Positions 7,531-16,105 of a stretch of DNA of 64,000 nucleotides are shown here, piece after piece (the stretch's first letter is position 1; each line of letters starts with the position of its first letter). The stretch is from Spongiactinospora sp. TRM90649 (lineage in GTDB: Bacteria; Actinomycetota; Actinomycetes; Streptosporangiales; Streptosporangiaceae). A program made the translations under genes and the position numbers. The stretch is from positions 62,001 through 126,000 of the forward strand of contig NZ_JARLTC010000025.1 in assembly GCF_029382225.1 (NCBI RefSeq). Direction: 5' to 3'. Under the pieces are notes generated by a model. The model saw nothing but the letters and a program-made list of their open reading frames with translations. It made no database searches and was not told where the DNA came from.

Positions 7531-9852
7531 TCAGGTGTGGTCGATTTCGCCGATGATCTGGCCGCCCAGTTCGCGTTGGATGAGGGCCATCCCGGAGAGT
7601 TCGTCGACGTCTGCGTCGGCGTCGTTCTCGGGGTCGACCTCGTCGTTGACCTGGCCACCGCCCGTGCCCTGCCGGCCGGGGACGGCATCGGGCCATCCGC
7701 CTGCGGACTTGCCGCCGCCGTTGCCTCCGCTACCGCCGTTGCCGTTGCCTCCGCTACCGCCGTTGCCCTGCCCGCGGGTGCGGGAGTGCGCCTGGGCGGC
7801 CTGGGCCGCCGTGCGGGCGGCGGCCATGCCGGCGCTGGGCTTGGCCGAGGGGCGGGTGGTGGTGCTGCCCGTGGTCGGCGCGGGCGGGGAGCCGGGGTCG
7901 TCGGGGGGCGGCTCGCTGGGCCACGACTCGTCGGTGGTCACCCGGTCGGGAGCGGCCTCCGGCGCGGCGGACGCCTGAGCCGGACGGGCCGGCTGCGCCT
8001 GAGCCTGCGTCTGCGATTCGTCCTTGCGGCCCTGGGATCCTCCCTGCGGGCCCGAAGGGCCGCCGGGCTGAGCGGGAGACGGCGCGCTCGGCTGCGGCCC
8101 GCGTGAACCGCCTCCGGGCCGCGAGGGCGGGCCGACGCCCGCGCCGAAGGGTGCGGACGGCCCGCCCCCCGACCCGGCCACGGCCTCGACCCGCCAGTGG
8201 CCGCCGAGCACGTCTCCGAGCGCCGCGGCCACCACGGTGTCCTTGCCGCCGCCGACGAAGTTCTTCATCGCGCCGATCTGCGCGAACCCTAGGGTGACGA
8301 GGTTGCCCTCGACGCCCACCACCTGGGCATTGGTGTTGACGTTGGCCCAGACGACGATGCTGCGGCGCTTCAGCGCGCCGAGCACGGCGGGCCACGACTG
8401 CTGCAGGTCGCCTCCCGGGCTCGCCGCGGGGGCGGCCGGTGCCGAGGCAGGGGCGGACGAGGGGGCGGCCTCAGGGGAGGACGGCGGCGCGCCCCCTCCC
8501 CCGGGACGAACAGCGGCGGGCCAGTCGTCGCCCCCGCGCGGGGCCGTCTCGGCGGGCGCGGGAGCCGTACGGCCCGGCTCGGGATCGTTCCGCACCGGCG
8601 GAGCCGCCGGAACAGCCGCCGGAGCCGGGGCCTGCCGCAAAGGGGCCTGCTGAATGGGAGCCTGCTGCACGGCAGCCTGGACGGGCGCCGGTGCCGGGCC
8701 GCTGCGCTCCAGGCGCTCCAGGCGGGCCAGCAGCGCCGCCTCGCCCTGCGCGGCCGACGGCAGCAGCACCCGCGCGCACATCAGCTCCAGCAGCAGCCGG
8801 GGCGAGGTGGCCCCGCGCATCTCGGTCAGCCCGGCGTTGAACACCTCGGCGGCGCGCGTCAGCTCGGCGGGGCCCATCGACGCGGCCTGCTCGCGCAGCC
8901 GCTCCAGCTCGTCGGCCGGGCGGTCGAGCAGGCCGCTGCCCGCCGCCTCCGGCACGTTGGCCAGGATCACCAGGTCGCGGAACCGCTCCAGCAGGTCCAT
9001 CGCGAAGCGCCGGGGGTCGTGGCCGCCCTCGATCACGCGGCCGACCGTCTGGAAGACCCGCGCGCCGTCTCCGGCGGCGAACGCCCCGACCACCTCGTCG
9101 AGCAGGTCGCCGTCGGTGTAGCCGAGCAGCGAGACGGCCCTGGCGTAGGTGATTCCGGCGTCGTCGGCGCCCGCCATCAACTGGTCGAGGATGGACAGTG
9201 AGTCGCGCGCGGAACCGGCGCCCGCGCGCACGACCAGCGGCAGCGCGGGGGGCTCGAACGGCACGCTCTCACTCGTGAGGATCTCTTCGAGCAGCGCGCG
9301 GAGGGTGGTGGGCGGCATCAGCCGGAACGGATAGTGGTGGGTGCGCGACTTGATCGTGCCGATGACCTTCTCGGGCTCGGTGGTCGCGAACACGAACTTC
9401 AGGTGGGGCGGGGGCTCCTCGACGAGCTTGAGCAGCGCGTTGAAACCCTCGCGGGTCACCATGTGCGCCTCGTCGATGATGTAGATCTTGAACCGCGCGG
9501 ACACGGGGGCGAAGAACGCCCGTTCACGCAGGTCGCGCGCGTCGTCGACACCGCCGTGGGAGGCGGCGTCGATCTCGATCACGTCCAGATGGCCGGGGCC
9601 GGTGGGGGCCAATGCCACACACGACTCGCACTCGCCGCACGGGTCGGGGGTCGGGCCCTTCTCGCAGTTCAGCGACCGCGCCAGAATACGCGCGCTGGAC
9701 GTCTTGCCGCACCCGCGAGGGCCACTGAACAGATACGCGTGGTTGATCCTGCCCGTCCGCAGCGCCTGGCGTAGCGGCTCGGTCACATGCTCCTGGCCCT
9801 TGACCTCGGCGAATGTCCCGGGCCGGTACTTGCGGTACAGCGCGAGGCTCAT
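7531..9852 (-). CDS. dnaX: DNA polymerase III subunit gamma/tau
   Basis: 773 aa from the ATG at 9852 (MSLALYRKYRPGTFAEVKGQEHV), the family N-terminus. Clamp-loader ATPase. Walker A GPRGCGKTSS (~44-53), a four-Cys zinc module (NCEKG...CGECESC), a DEAH Walker B and sensor-1 FATTEPEK are all present in the first 250 residues. Residues ~390-700 are Pro/Ala-rich, then a tau-like domain, then a Gly/Asn/Ser repeat (7715-7775) and an acidic end. No A-rich frameshift site of the Escherichia coli type was seen, so a single product is likely. Confidence 0.96.
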   Translation of the reverse strand: MSLALYRKYRPGTFAEVKGQEHVTEPLRQALRTGRINHAYLFSGPRGCGKTSSARILARSLNCEKGPTPDPCGECESCVALAPTGPGHLDVIEIDAASHGGVDDARDLRERAFFAPVSARFKIYIIDEAHMVTREGFNALLKLVEEPPPHLKFVFATTEPEKVIGTIKSRTHHYPFRLMPPTTLRALLEEILTSESVPFEPPALPLVVRAGAGSARDSLSILDQLMAGADDAGITYARAVSLLGYTDGDLLDEVVGAFAAGDGARVFQTVGRVIEGGHDPRRFAMDLLERFRDLVILANVPEAAGSGLLDRPADELERLREQAASMGPAELTRAAEVFNAGLTEMRGATSPRLLLELMCARVLLPSAAQGEAALLARLERLERSGPAPAPVQAAVQQAPIQQAPLRQAPAPAAVPAAPPVRNDPEPGRTAPAPAETAPRGGDDWPAAVRPGGGGAPPSSPEAAPSSAPASAPAAPAASPGGDLQQSWPAVLGALKRRSIVVWANVNTNAQVVGVEGNLVTLGFAQIGAMKNFVGGGKDTVVAAALGDVLGGHWRVEAVAGSGGGPSAPFGAGVGPPSRPGGGSRGPQPSAPSPAQPGGPSGPQGGSQGRKDESQTQAQAQPARPAQASAAPEAAPDRVTTDESWPSEPPPDDPGSPPAPTTGSTTTRPSAKPSAGMAAARTAAQAAQAHSRTRGQGNGGSGGNGNGGSGGNGGGKSAGGWPDAVPGRQGTGGGQVNDEVDPENDADADVDELSGMALIQRELGGQIIGEIDHT

Positions 9853-9875
9853 GCGGGGTCCCTCCAGAGCTGAAG

Positions 9876-9964
9876 AGACCCCCCGCACACCCGCCAGAGC
9901 CCGCTTATCCTTGCTGCCTTCCGGCCCTGGGGAGGTTCACAGGATGACGCCGCGCGAGGGGTCC
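9876..9964 (-). ncRNA. ffs: Signal recognition particle RNA, small bacterial type
   Basis: Read on the minus strand, the segment contains GGGCCGGAAGGCAGCAAGG, the SRP RNA helix-8 signature with a GGAA tetraloop and the asymmetric internal loop bound by Ffh. The ends pair (GACCCC near 9963 with GGGGGGUC near 9877), giving a hairpin of about 90 nt. It sits immediately upstream of dnaX, the usual actinomycete location. End points are approximate. Confidence 0.92.
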
Positions 9965-10048
9965 ACGGACAGTCTAGCCGTGCCCACGAGTACTCGGGGC
10001 AGAGAATCACCGTCCCCGTGGCGCCGGACTTCCGGTAAGCTGCTCTAC

Positions 10049-10134
10049 GGAGGATTCGCCTAGTTGGCCTAGGGCGCACGCTTGGAAAGCGTGTTGGGGG
10101 CAACCCCTCACGAGTTCGAATCTCGTATCCTCCG
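10049..10134 (+). tRNA. tRNA-Ser (anticodon GGA)
   Basis: Acceptor GGAGGAT pairs with ATCCTCC at 10127-10133, discriminator G at 10134. The anticodon stem CACGC/GCGTG encloses loop TTGGAAA, anticodon GGA. A long variable arm (TTGGGGGCAACCCCT) marks it as class II. T-loop TTCGAAT is present. CCA is not encoded. Confidence 0.97.
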
Positions 10135-10158
10135 CTCCTGGTTGAGACAGGGAACGCC

Positions 10159-10189
10159 AGAGGGGCCGGTCGATCCAACCGGCCCCTCT
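10159..10189 (+). terminator. Hairpin terminator after tRNA-Ser(GGA)
   Basis: AGGGGCCGGT at 10161-10170 pairs perfectly with ACCGGCCCCT at 10178-10187, extended by two more pairs, loop of 7. A GC-rich actinomycete-type terminator with little U-tract, 25 bp past the tRNA. Confidence 0.75.
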
Positions 10190-10215
10190 CGCATGTCACC
10201 GTCTCACTTCCCGTC

Positions 10216-10506
10216 TCAATCCGTGTCCGCACGTGCCGTGCCCCTGTCCTCCCCACGTGCGATCTTCCGCGCGCCCGCGAACGTGGACATGACGACCTCG
10301 TCACCGGTCCAGTGGAGCAGCATCGGGAACACTCTCGGCGTGCCGTCCGCCGCCACGTACGCCAGCCGTCCGCGCCACGCCCGCAGGAACGTCTCCTGCA
10401 CCAGGTCTTCCGACTCTTCGAACGAACCGAGCATGCGGTAGCAGTGCACCCGCAGTTCCCGCCGGTGGCGCTCGATGAGTTCGCCGAAGGCACGCTCGTC
10501 GTCCAT
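10216..10506 (-). pseudogene. Chimeric remnant: ECF sigma region 2 joined to flavin-oxidase fragment
   Basis: 96 codons from an ATG at 10506 with AGGGGG upstream. The first ~45 residues (RAFGELIERHRRELRVHCYRML...SEDLVQETFLRAWRG) are ECF sigma region 2. The next ~40 (RLAYVAADGTPRVFPMLLHW... STFAGARKI) match the start of a pyridoxamine-phosphate-oxidase-like split-barrel protein. Region 4 of the sigma factor and most of the barrel are missing, and the join follows RAWRG, where a sigma gene would continue into region 2.4/linker. This looks like a deletion fusing two genes; function is unlikely but the frame is open. Confidence 0.65.
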
Positions 10507-10569
10507 GATCATCCCCCTGCATTCGCCGCACGCTCGTTCCATTGAGACCGGCGGACAGCCCGAAAGGTG

Positions 10570-11190
10570 TCAGCGGGCGGGGAGAGTCGGGTGGGTGGGC
10601 CAGGGACCGGGGGCGAGCATGGTGGTGGTGATGGACCAGCGTTGGTGGTCACGCCAGGCGCCGTCGATGAAGAGCAGGTTCGGGGAGAGGCCCTCGTAGT
10701 GGAAGCCGAGGCGGCGGACGAGGGCGAGTGACGCCTGGTTGTCCGGCTGGATCTGGGCCTCCAGGCGGTGCAGGCGCAACTGGTGAAAGGCGTAGCGCAC
10801 CACCATTCCGAGGCCCTCGGTCATGTAACCGTGGCCCGCGTTCGGGGCGAAGGCGGCGTAGCCGAGGGAGCCGCCCTGCATGCGGCCGCGGATGATGCTG
10901 TTGATGTTGACGACTCCGGCGGCGGCGCCGGTCTCGCGGACGCGGATCAGCAGGCCCTGGGCGTTGACGTGGTCGAAGCGGTGGAGGTAGGTCCGGAACT
11001 CCGCCGGGGTGCTCGGGAGGGTCATCCAGGGGTGGTGCAGGTCCTTGCTGGCGCGGGTCAGCTCGACGAACTCGTCGCGGTCGTCGGCGGTGATGGCGTT
11101 CAGGGTCACGCGGGAGGAGTCCTCCTGGCCGCCGGCCAGGTAGGCGGCGATCTCGACCGCGGTGCGCCCGGCCGCGCCGTCCGGGTTCAT
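10570..11190 (-). CDS. GNAT N-acetyltransferase, RimJ/RimL type
   Basis: 206 aa; ATG at 11190 preceded by GGAAG at 7 nt. Contains the GNAT core: GVVNINSIIRG strand, GYAAFAPNAGHGYMTEGLGMVVRYAF (acetyl-CoA pyrophosphate loop, G-x-G-x-M/A variant) and LHRLEAQIQPDNQASLALVRRLGFHYEG. This is the RimJ/RimL ribosomal-protein acetyltransferase-like subfamily; the actual acceptor is unknown. Divergent from the AraC regulator, 77 bp apart. Confidence 0.88.
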   Translation of the reverse strand: MNPDGAAGRTAVEIAAYLAGGQEDSSRVTLNAITADDRDEFVELTRASKDLHHPWMTLPSTPAEFRTYLHRFDHVNAQGLLIRVRETGAAAGVVNINSIIRGRMQGGSLGYAAFAPNAGHGYMTEGLGMVVRYAFHQLRLHRLEAQIQPDNQASLALVRRLGFHYEGLSPNLLFIDGAWRDHQRWSITTTMLAPGPWPTHPTLPAR

Positions 11191-11267
11191 GAACGTTCTT
11201 CCGAGGTCATGGAGGGCGACGACATGGAGGGCACATTAGCGCCGAGGGCGTATGTCAGGATCGGAGA

Positions 11268-11696
11268 ATGAGCACGGTCTCCCGACGACCGATCGACACC
11301 GCGCGCCTGCGGCGGCTCAGGATGGCGAAGGACACCATGGACCGCGAATGGTCGGGGCCGCTCGACCTTGACGCCGTCGCGGCGCGGGCGGGCTATTCGC
11401 GCTACCACTTCGTGCGCAGTTTCAAGGACGTGTACGGCGAGACGCCCGGCCAGTACCTCAGCCGCCGCCGGATCGAGCGCGCCCAGGAACTGCTGCGGTC
11501 CGCCAACCTGACGGTGACCGAGATCTGCATTCTGGTGGGGTTCAGCAGCCTGGGCACCTTCTGCACCCGATTCAAGCAGGTGACGGGGATGACGCCCGGC
11601 GAGTTCAGGGGCAGGGCACGGGAGCACGGCAGTCCGTCGATCCCGGGGTGTTTCGTGCTGTTCTGGGCGGGCGGGTTCCGCGCCAAGGAGACCTGA
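11268..11696 (+). CDS. AraC-family transcriptional regulator (DNA-binding domain only)
   Basis: 142 aa. Residues ~30-115 are a complete double helix-turn-helix AraC/XylS domain (LDLDAVAARAGYSRYHFVRSFKDVYGETPGQYLSRRRIERAQELL... ICILVGFSSLGTFCTRFKQVTGMTPGEFR). No separate ligand-binding domain; the C-terminal 25 residues are hydrophobic. The VOC gene follows by 116 bp in the same direction. Small AraC proteins adjacent to glyoxalase-fold genes are common in actinomycetes, so it probably activates that gene. Confidence 0.88.
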   Translation: MSTVSRRPIDTARLRRLRMAKDTMDREWSGPLDLDAVAARAGYSRYHFVRSFKDVYGETPGQYLSRRRIERAQELLRSANLTVTEICILVGFSSLGTFCTRFKQVTGMTPGEFRGRAREHGSPSIPGCFVLFWAGGFRAKET

Positions 11697-11812
11697 GACA
11701 GGAGTTCTGAAATGCGCTCCTAGCTGCGCAACTTTCGAGAAGGCCCGCCCCCGGCCCACCGCCTAGCGTGGACGGCAGGACGACGAGCCGACGATCGAAA
11801 GGAAAGATAGAG

Positions 11813-12253
11813 ATGATCACGGGACTGCGGATCTCCACCGTGTGGGTGCTCGACCAGGACTCCGCGAAGGAGTTCTTCGTCGACAAGCTCGGCCTGGAGG
11901 TCCTGACCGACATGACCCTCGGTGAGGGCGGGATGCGCTGGCTCACCGTCGGCACCAAGAACCAGCCCAATGTGCAGATCGCGCTGATGGTGCCGGGGCA
12001 GCCGTCGCTGGACCCGGAGTCGGCCGAGCAGCTCCGGGGGCTGGTGAGCAAGGGGGTGCTCGGCGCGGGGGCGTTCAACACCGACGACTGCGAGGCGGAT
12101 TACCGGCGGCTGTCGGAGCGCGGCGTCACGTTCCTGCAGAAGCCGGAGCGGCGCCCGTACGGCATCGAGGCCATCTTCCGCGACGACTCGGGTAACTGGT
12201 TCAGCCTCACCCAGGCGTTCGACAAGCTCGACGAGAGCGCTGACTGGGCATAG
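11813..12253 (+). CDS. VOC (glyoxalase/dioxygenase-fold) family protein
   Basis: 146 aa from the ATG at 11813, with AAAGGAAAG upstream. Single VOC domain: RISTVWVLDQDSAKEFFVDKLGLEVLTD opens the first beta-alpha-beta-beta-beta unit and GIEAIFRDDSGNWFSLTQ ends the second. Such proteins isomerise methylglyoxal adducts, break down aromatics or confer antibiotic resistance; none can be assigned here. Probably controlled by the AraC protein upstream. Confidence 0.85.
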   Translation: MITGLRISTVWVLDQDSAKEFFVDKLGLEVLTDMTLGEGGMRWLTVGTKNQPNVQIALMVPGQPSLDPESAEQLRGLVSKGVLGAGAFNTDDCEADYRRLSERGVTFLQKPERRPYGIEAIFRDDSGNWFSLTQAFDKLDESADWA

Positions 12254-12322
12254 ATAACGAAATTTCAGGGAATGTCACCCTTGGTGGTCAAATGACCACA
12301 CCGCGCGAGCATCGGGGGAGAC

Positions 12323-13204
12323 ATGCCGGACTACCGCACGCCGCCGCACGGGAGGAATCGAACGGCGTGGCGACTGCTCGCGCTCACCGTGGGGACGGCG
12401 ATCACCGTCGCCGCCTGCCCCAGTCCGATCCTCGGCGGCGACGACCCCCCGGCCGACAAGGCGGGTGGCCAGGTCAGAGGCCAGGCGAGAGGCGCGTGGC
12501 AGAGGCCGACGCCGCTGCCGAGCGCCGGTCCGGTCTGCGAGAAGACCGCCAAGCGGCCGGAGGACTGCCGGATCGCGCGGATCGTGGCGAGCATCGAGAG
12601 CTACTGGAAGGGCTACTTCGAACGGCGCGGCGAGAAGTACCGGCCGGCGAAGACCGTGTTCTTCGACACGCGCACCCGCACGCCCTGCGGACCCGCCACG
12701 CCCGCCGTCGGGCCCTTCTACTGCCCGACCAACGAGGTGATCTATCTCTACCGGACCTTCTTCGACACCCTCGAACGCGAGCACCCCACGACCGGCGGCC
12801 CGCTCGCCCAGGCGTACGTGATCGCGCACGAGTTCGGCCACCACGCGCAGGACCTGCTCGGCCAGTTGCCCGACGGCGGGCGCGAGGACTCGCAACGGGA
12901 AGAACTACAAGCCGACTGTTACAGCGGGGTATGGGGGAAATACGCTGTGGGCACGAGGTTCTTTCCCCGGCCGTTCAGCGATCCGGAGATCCGCCAGATG
13001 TTCGACACCGCCGAGAAGGTCGGACAGGCGACCATCGACATGGGCCCGAACGGCAGCGACTCGGAGTGGGTCGGGCCCGGCCAGCGCACGTTCGACCAAC
13101 GCCGGAAATGGTTCACCATCGGCTACCAGACCGGCGATCCGGCACGTTGCGACACGTCAAGGGACACATCAGAAGACACGCCGGAAGACCAGTCAGGAGA
13201 GTAG
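12323..13204 (+). CDS. Neutral zinc metallopeptidase (YpfJ-like), secreted or lipid-anchored
   Basis: 293 aa, start with GGGGGAG upstream. Hydrophobic segment at ~16-31 ending ITVAAC, a possible lipobox with Cys32. HEFGHHAQ at 169-176 is the zincin motif and E193/E194 in REELQADC is the likely third ligand, as in the YpfJ/neutral zinc metallopeptidase family. The tail is Asp/Ser/Thr-rich. Acts outside the membrane; substrate unknown. Confidence 0.88.
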   Translation: MPDYRTPPHGRNRTAWRLLALTVGTAITVAACPSPILGGDDPPADKAGGQVRGQARGAWQRPTPLPSAGPVCEKTAKRPEDCRIARIVASIESYWKGYFERRGEKYRPAKTVFFDTRTRTPCGPATPAVGPFYCPTNEVIYLYRTFFDTLEREHPTTGGPLAQAYVIAHEFGHHAQDLLGQLPDGGREDSQREELQADCYSGVWGKYAVGTRFFPRPFSDPEIRQMFDTAEKVGQATIDMGPNGSDSEWVGPGQRTFDQRRKWFTIGYQTGDPARCDTSRDTSEDTPEDQSGE

Positions 13205-13314
13205 TCGGGCACGCCGGAGAACCATGTCCTCCTCGCCGTCCCGTTCATACCGAACGCGCACCGGATGCGCCCACACGACGCCAGTAATCCCGCTCATCTC
13301 ATAAACTGCATGGC

Positions 13315-13608
13315 GTGATCTTCAAGCTGGTCGGCGACGGACGCCCTTATCCCGAACACGGTCTATCCAATCGCGACTGGGCCCAGATACCACCGCGACA
13401 GGTCCGGCTCGACTCTTTGATCACCACGAAAGCCGTGCTCGACCTGCACTCCCTGCTCGCCAAGGACTCCACGTTCTACGGAGACCTCTTCCCCCACGTG
13501 GTCCAGTGGCAGGGCGAGTTCTATCTCGAAGACGGCCTGCACCGGGCCCTGCGCGCGGCCCTGCACCAGCGATCGGTCCTGCACGCCCGGGTCCTCGAAC
13601 TCGCCTGA
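13315..13608 (+). CDS. Conserved actinobacterial hypothetical protein
   Basis: 97 aa from a GTG at 13315; the overlapping ATG at 13310 is in another frame and stops at once. Contains RPYPEHGLSNRDWAQIPPRQVRLDSLITTK and FYGDLFPHVVQWQGEFYLEDGLHRALRAAL. The last part resembles the ParB/sulfiredoxin-like D-G-x-H-R loop, suggesting a small nucleotide-binding fold. I recognise it as a widely conserved actinomycete protein without known function. Confidence 0.72.
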   Translation: MIFKLVGDGRPYPEHGLSNRDWAQIPPRQVRLDSLITTKAVLDLHSLLAKDSTFYGDLFPHVVQWQGEFYLEDGLHRALRAALHQRSVLHARVLELA

Positions 13609-13652
13609 CGGCGCCGCCGCCCCACGACGGACGGCGCCTTCCCACGACATAC

Positions 13653-13692
13653 GAAAGGGCCGCTGACCTGCGCTCAGGTCAGCGGCCCTTTC
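13653..13692. terminator. Bidirectional hairpin terminator
   Basis: GAAAGGGCCGCTGACCTG at 13653-13670 is perfectly complementary to 13675-13692, loop CGCT. With A and T runs at the two ends it can terminate both the plus-strand gene ending at 13608 and the minus-strand tRNA-Ser. Confidence 0.85.
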
Positions 13693-13697
13693 GGTGG

Positions 13698-13782
13698 CGG
13701 TGGAGGTGGGATTTGAACCCACGGTAGGTTGCCCTACACACGCTTTCGAGGCGTGCGCCCTCGGCCACTAGGCGACTCCACC
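13698..13782 (-). tRNA. tRNA-Ser (anticodon CGA)
   Basis: On the minus strand the acceptor GGTGGAG (13782-13776) pairs with CTCCACC (13705-13699), discriminator G. Anticodon stem ACGC/GCGT with loop CTCGAAA gives anticodon CGA. A long variable arm with GTAGG/CCTAC and a T-loop TTCAAAT complete the class II fold. CCA not encoded. Confidence 0.96.
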
Positions 13783-13816
13783 GTCGAGCAGCCTACCGGA
13801 AAACGCGGTGTGCTCG

Positions 13817-14299
13817 TTACCTGCGCCTGGTGAAGAAGTCGCCGAGGAGCGCGGCGCAGTCGTCCGCCAGGACGCCCATGAGCACCTCTGGCCGGTGGTT
13901 GAGCCTGCGGTCGCGCAGGACGTCCCACAGGGAGCCGGCCGCGCCCGCCTTCTCGTCCACCGCGCCGTAGACGACGCGCTCGACCCTGGCCTGGACGGCC
14001 GCGCCCGCGCACATCGTGCACGGTTCGAGGGTGACGACCAGGGTGCAGCCGGACAGCCGCCACTCGCCGCGCTCGCGCGCCGCCTGGCGCAACGCGAGGA
14101 TCTCGGCGTGCGCGGTGGGGTCGGCGGTGGACTCGCGGGCGTTGGCGGCGGCGGCGAGCACCGCGCCGCCCGCGTCGAGCACGACCGCGCCCACGGGGAC
14201 CTCGCCGGCCTCGGCCGCCGTCCTGGCACGCTCCAGGGCCAGGCGCATGGGCGGCTCGTAGTCCGGCGGGGGCCCGCCGTCCGGCGCGGAAGCGGTCAC
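13817..14299 (-). CDS. tadA: tRNA adenosine(34) deaminase
   Basis: 160 aa from a GTG at 14299 overlapping the upstream stop (GTGA); a later ATG at 14248 (MRLALERAR) is possible. Converts A34 to inosine in tRNA-Arg(ACG). The deaminase motif HAE (TADPTAHAEILALR) and zinc ligands PCTMC (TLEPCTMCAGAAV) are present, and the C-terminus matches actinomycete TadA (AGSLWDVLRDRRLNHRPEV). Forms an operon with two TadA-associated genes and lies just upstream of a tRNA-Ser gene. Confidence 0.94.
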   Translation of the reverse strand: MTASAPDGGPPPDYEPPMRLALERARTAAEAGEVPVGAVVLDAGGAVLAAAANARESTADPTAHAEILALRQAARERGEWRLSGCTLVVTLEPCTMCAGAAVQARVERVVYGAVDEKAGAAGSLWDVLRDRRLNHRPEVLMGVLADDCAALLGDFFTRRR

Positions 14300-14787
14300 C
14301 GCAGCCGGTCGAGCTCGTCGGCGAAGGCGAGGCGTTCCGCGATCACCGACAGCGTGTCGGCCGGCAGGACCCCCTCCTCCATGCTGAGCTCGATCAGCTC
14401 CTCCGAGCCGACGCCGAGGTCGCTCAGCAGGTCGAAGTCGCCGGCCGGGCGGATGCCGAGATCGGCGGACTCGCGGTCGGGGGCCACCCCGGCCAGCTCG
14501 GTGAACAGCTCGCCGAGGGCGTCGGTGAGCCCGGCCCGGTCGTCGGAGATGAACGCCCGTGGCTCCATGTCGCCCTGGTAGCGGGCGATCGCGAACCATT
14601 CGTCCTCGACCTCGACGCAGAGCAGGGCTATCTCGTCGCCGCTCAGGTCGAGGCTCTCCTGCACCGCGTCGCTGAGATCGTCCACGATCTCGGCGTCACG
14701 CAGATCCACCTCGGCGCCGCTCCATCCATCGCCGGTCTGGACGAAGGCGGCCGCGAACAGACTGCTGCCAATCGGTCTGGAGGGCAT
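14296..14787 (-). CDS. TadA-associated protein, copy 1
   Basis: 163 aa, acidic. Contains FAAAFVQTGDGWSGAEVDLRDAEIVDDLSDAVQE and an acidic C-terminal domain ending VIAERLAFADELDRLR. Matches the actinomycete family annotated as tRNA adenosine deaminase-associated protein; biochemical role unknown. Its stop overlaps the tadA start by 4 bp, and the paralogous second copy lies 18 bp upstream. Confidence 0.85.
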   Translation of the reverse strand: MPSRPIGSSLFAAAFVQTGDGWSGAEVDLRDAEIVDDLSDAVQESLDLSGDEIALLCVEVEDEWFAIARYQGDMEPRAFISDDRAGLTDALGELFTELAGVAPDRESADLGIRPAGDFDLLSDLGVGSEELIELSMEEGVLPADTLSVIAERLAFADELDRLR

Positions 14788-14805
14788 GGAGATGCTCCCT
14801 GAAGA

Positions 14806-15345
14806 TCAGCCGAACACCGAGTCGAGAGCGCGTTCGAAAGGCTCGGAGAACCCGAGCCTGGTCGCGATGCTGGAGAGCACCTCGTCCGGAAGCAGCTCGA
14901 AGTCGCCCGAGAGCGCGCCGAGCTCCATCTCGTCGAGCCCCAGGTCGGCGAAGATCGACAGGTCGCCTGCCGGAAGCGCGATCTCCTCGTCCTGGAGGAT
15001 CGCGTCCAGTTCGGCCTCGTCCGGCACCGGTACGTCGAGGTAGTCCAAAGCCTGCCTGGCCAGCGGCCAGTCCCACGACGCGGTGATGTCGGACAGGAAA
15101 AGGTTCACCCGGTCACCAAACACCCGTAATGCCACGAAGAACTCATCCCCCACGGCGACCAGGCCAATCGTCCCGCTCATACTCGGCTGCTGGCGAAGCG
15201 CCTGGATGAGCCCGTGCAGATCAGAGGTCAACGCCACCGGCAGCATCCCGGCTTCCCAGTGGTCGTCTTCCCTAGAGACCACGATGGCGAAGTCGAGCGC
15301 GTCTTCGTCTGTCATCGTCACCCCACCGACGTGGTCACTTGCCAT
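14806..15345 (-). CDS. TadA-associated protein, copy 2 (paralogue)
   Basis: 179 aa from the ATG at 15345; starts at 15315 (MTDEDALDF) and upstream to 15468 are also open. Same two-part layout as the neighbour: DFAIVVSREDDHWEAGMLPVALTSDLHGLIQALRQ..., then an acidic helical region ending EVLSSIATRLGFSEPFERAL. The shared pattern (D/EELDAILQDEE...LSIFADLGL/LGVGSEELIEL) indicates tandem duplication followed by divergence. Divergent from upp. Confidence 0.75.
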   Translation of the reverse strand: MASDHVGGVTMTDEDALDFAIVVSREDDHWEAGMLPVALTSDLHGLIQALRQQPSMSGTIGLVAVGDEFFVALRVFGDRVNLFLSDITASWDWPLARQALDYLDVPVPDEAELDAILQDEEIALPAGDLSIFADLGLDEMELGALSGDFELLPDEVLSSIATRLGFSEPFERALDSVFG

Positions 15346-15466
15346 GTTCAATCGTCCCAGACGCAGCGGGTCCCCGTACGGGTCTCTGCCCAAAATGTGA
15401 TCAAAAACCGCAGGCACCACTCGGCACATACCGTCTCCAGTGCCCCAGCGACTACGGTGGACGCCC

Positions 15467-16105
15467 ATGGAGACACTCGTCGTCGATCACCCCCTGGTCG
15501 CGCACAAGCTGACCGCGCTGAGGGACGTGCGCACCGACTCGCCCACCTTCAGGCGGCTCGCCGACGAGCTGGTCACCCTGCTCGCCTACGAGGCCACCCG
15601 CGACGTCCGGGTCACCGAGGTGACAGTCGAGACGCCGCTCTCCCCGGCCCACGGCGTACGGCTGGCCCGCCCCGCCCCGCTCGTCGTCCCGATCATGCGT
15701 GCCGGCCTGGGCATGCTGGACGGCATGACCCGGCTCATCCCCACCGCCGAGGTCGGCTTTCTCGGCATGGTCCGCGACGAGGGCACCCTCACCGCGCAGA
15801 CCTACGCCACCCGCCTGCCCGAAGACCTCTCGGGCCGCCAGTGCTATGTGCTCGACCCGATGCTCGCCACCGGCGGCACGCTGTCCGCCGCGATCCGGCT
15901 GCTGCTCGACAGAGGCGCGACCGACGTGACCGCGATCTGCCTGCTGGCCGCCCCCGAGGGCCTGGCCCACCTGGACACAGTGTTCGCGGGCACCGGCGCC
16001 CCGGTGCGCGTGGTCACCGCCTCACTGGACAAGCGACTCAACGAGCAGGGCTTCATCGTGCCGGGCCTCGGCGACGCGGGTGACCGCCTGTACGGCGTCG
16101 CCTGA
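15467..16105 (+). CDS. upp: Uracil phosphoribosyltransferase
   Basis: 212 aa from the ATG at 15467 (METLVVDHPLVAHKLTALRD). Converts uracil and PRPP to UMP in pyrimidine salvage. The PRPP-binding loop LDPMLATGGTLSAAI (~126-140) and the uracil-contacting C-terminal region (FIVPGLGDAGDRLYG) are intact, length typical. Confidence 0.97.
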   Translation: METLVVDHPLVAHKLTALRDVRTDSPTFRRLADELVTLLAYEATRDVRVTEVTVETPLSPAHGVRLARPAPLVVPIMRAGLGMLDGMTRLIPTAEVGFLGMVRDEGTLTAQTYATRLPEDLSGRQCYVLDPMLATGGTLSAAIRLLLDRGATDVTAICLLAAPEGLAHLDTVFAGTGAPVRVVTASLDKRLNEQGFIVPGLGDAGDRLYGVA

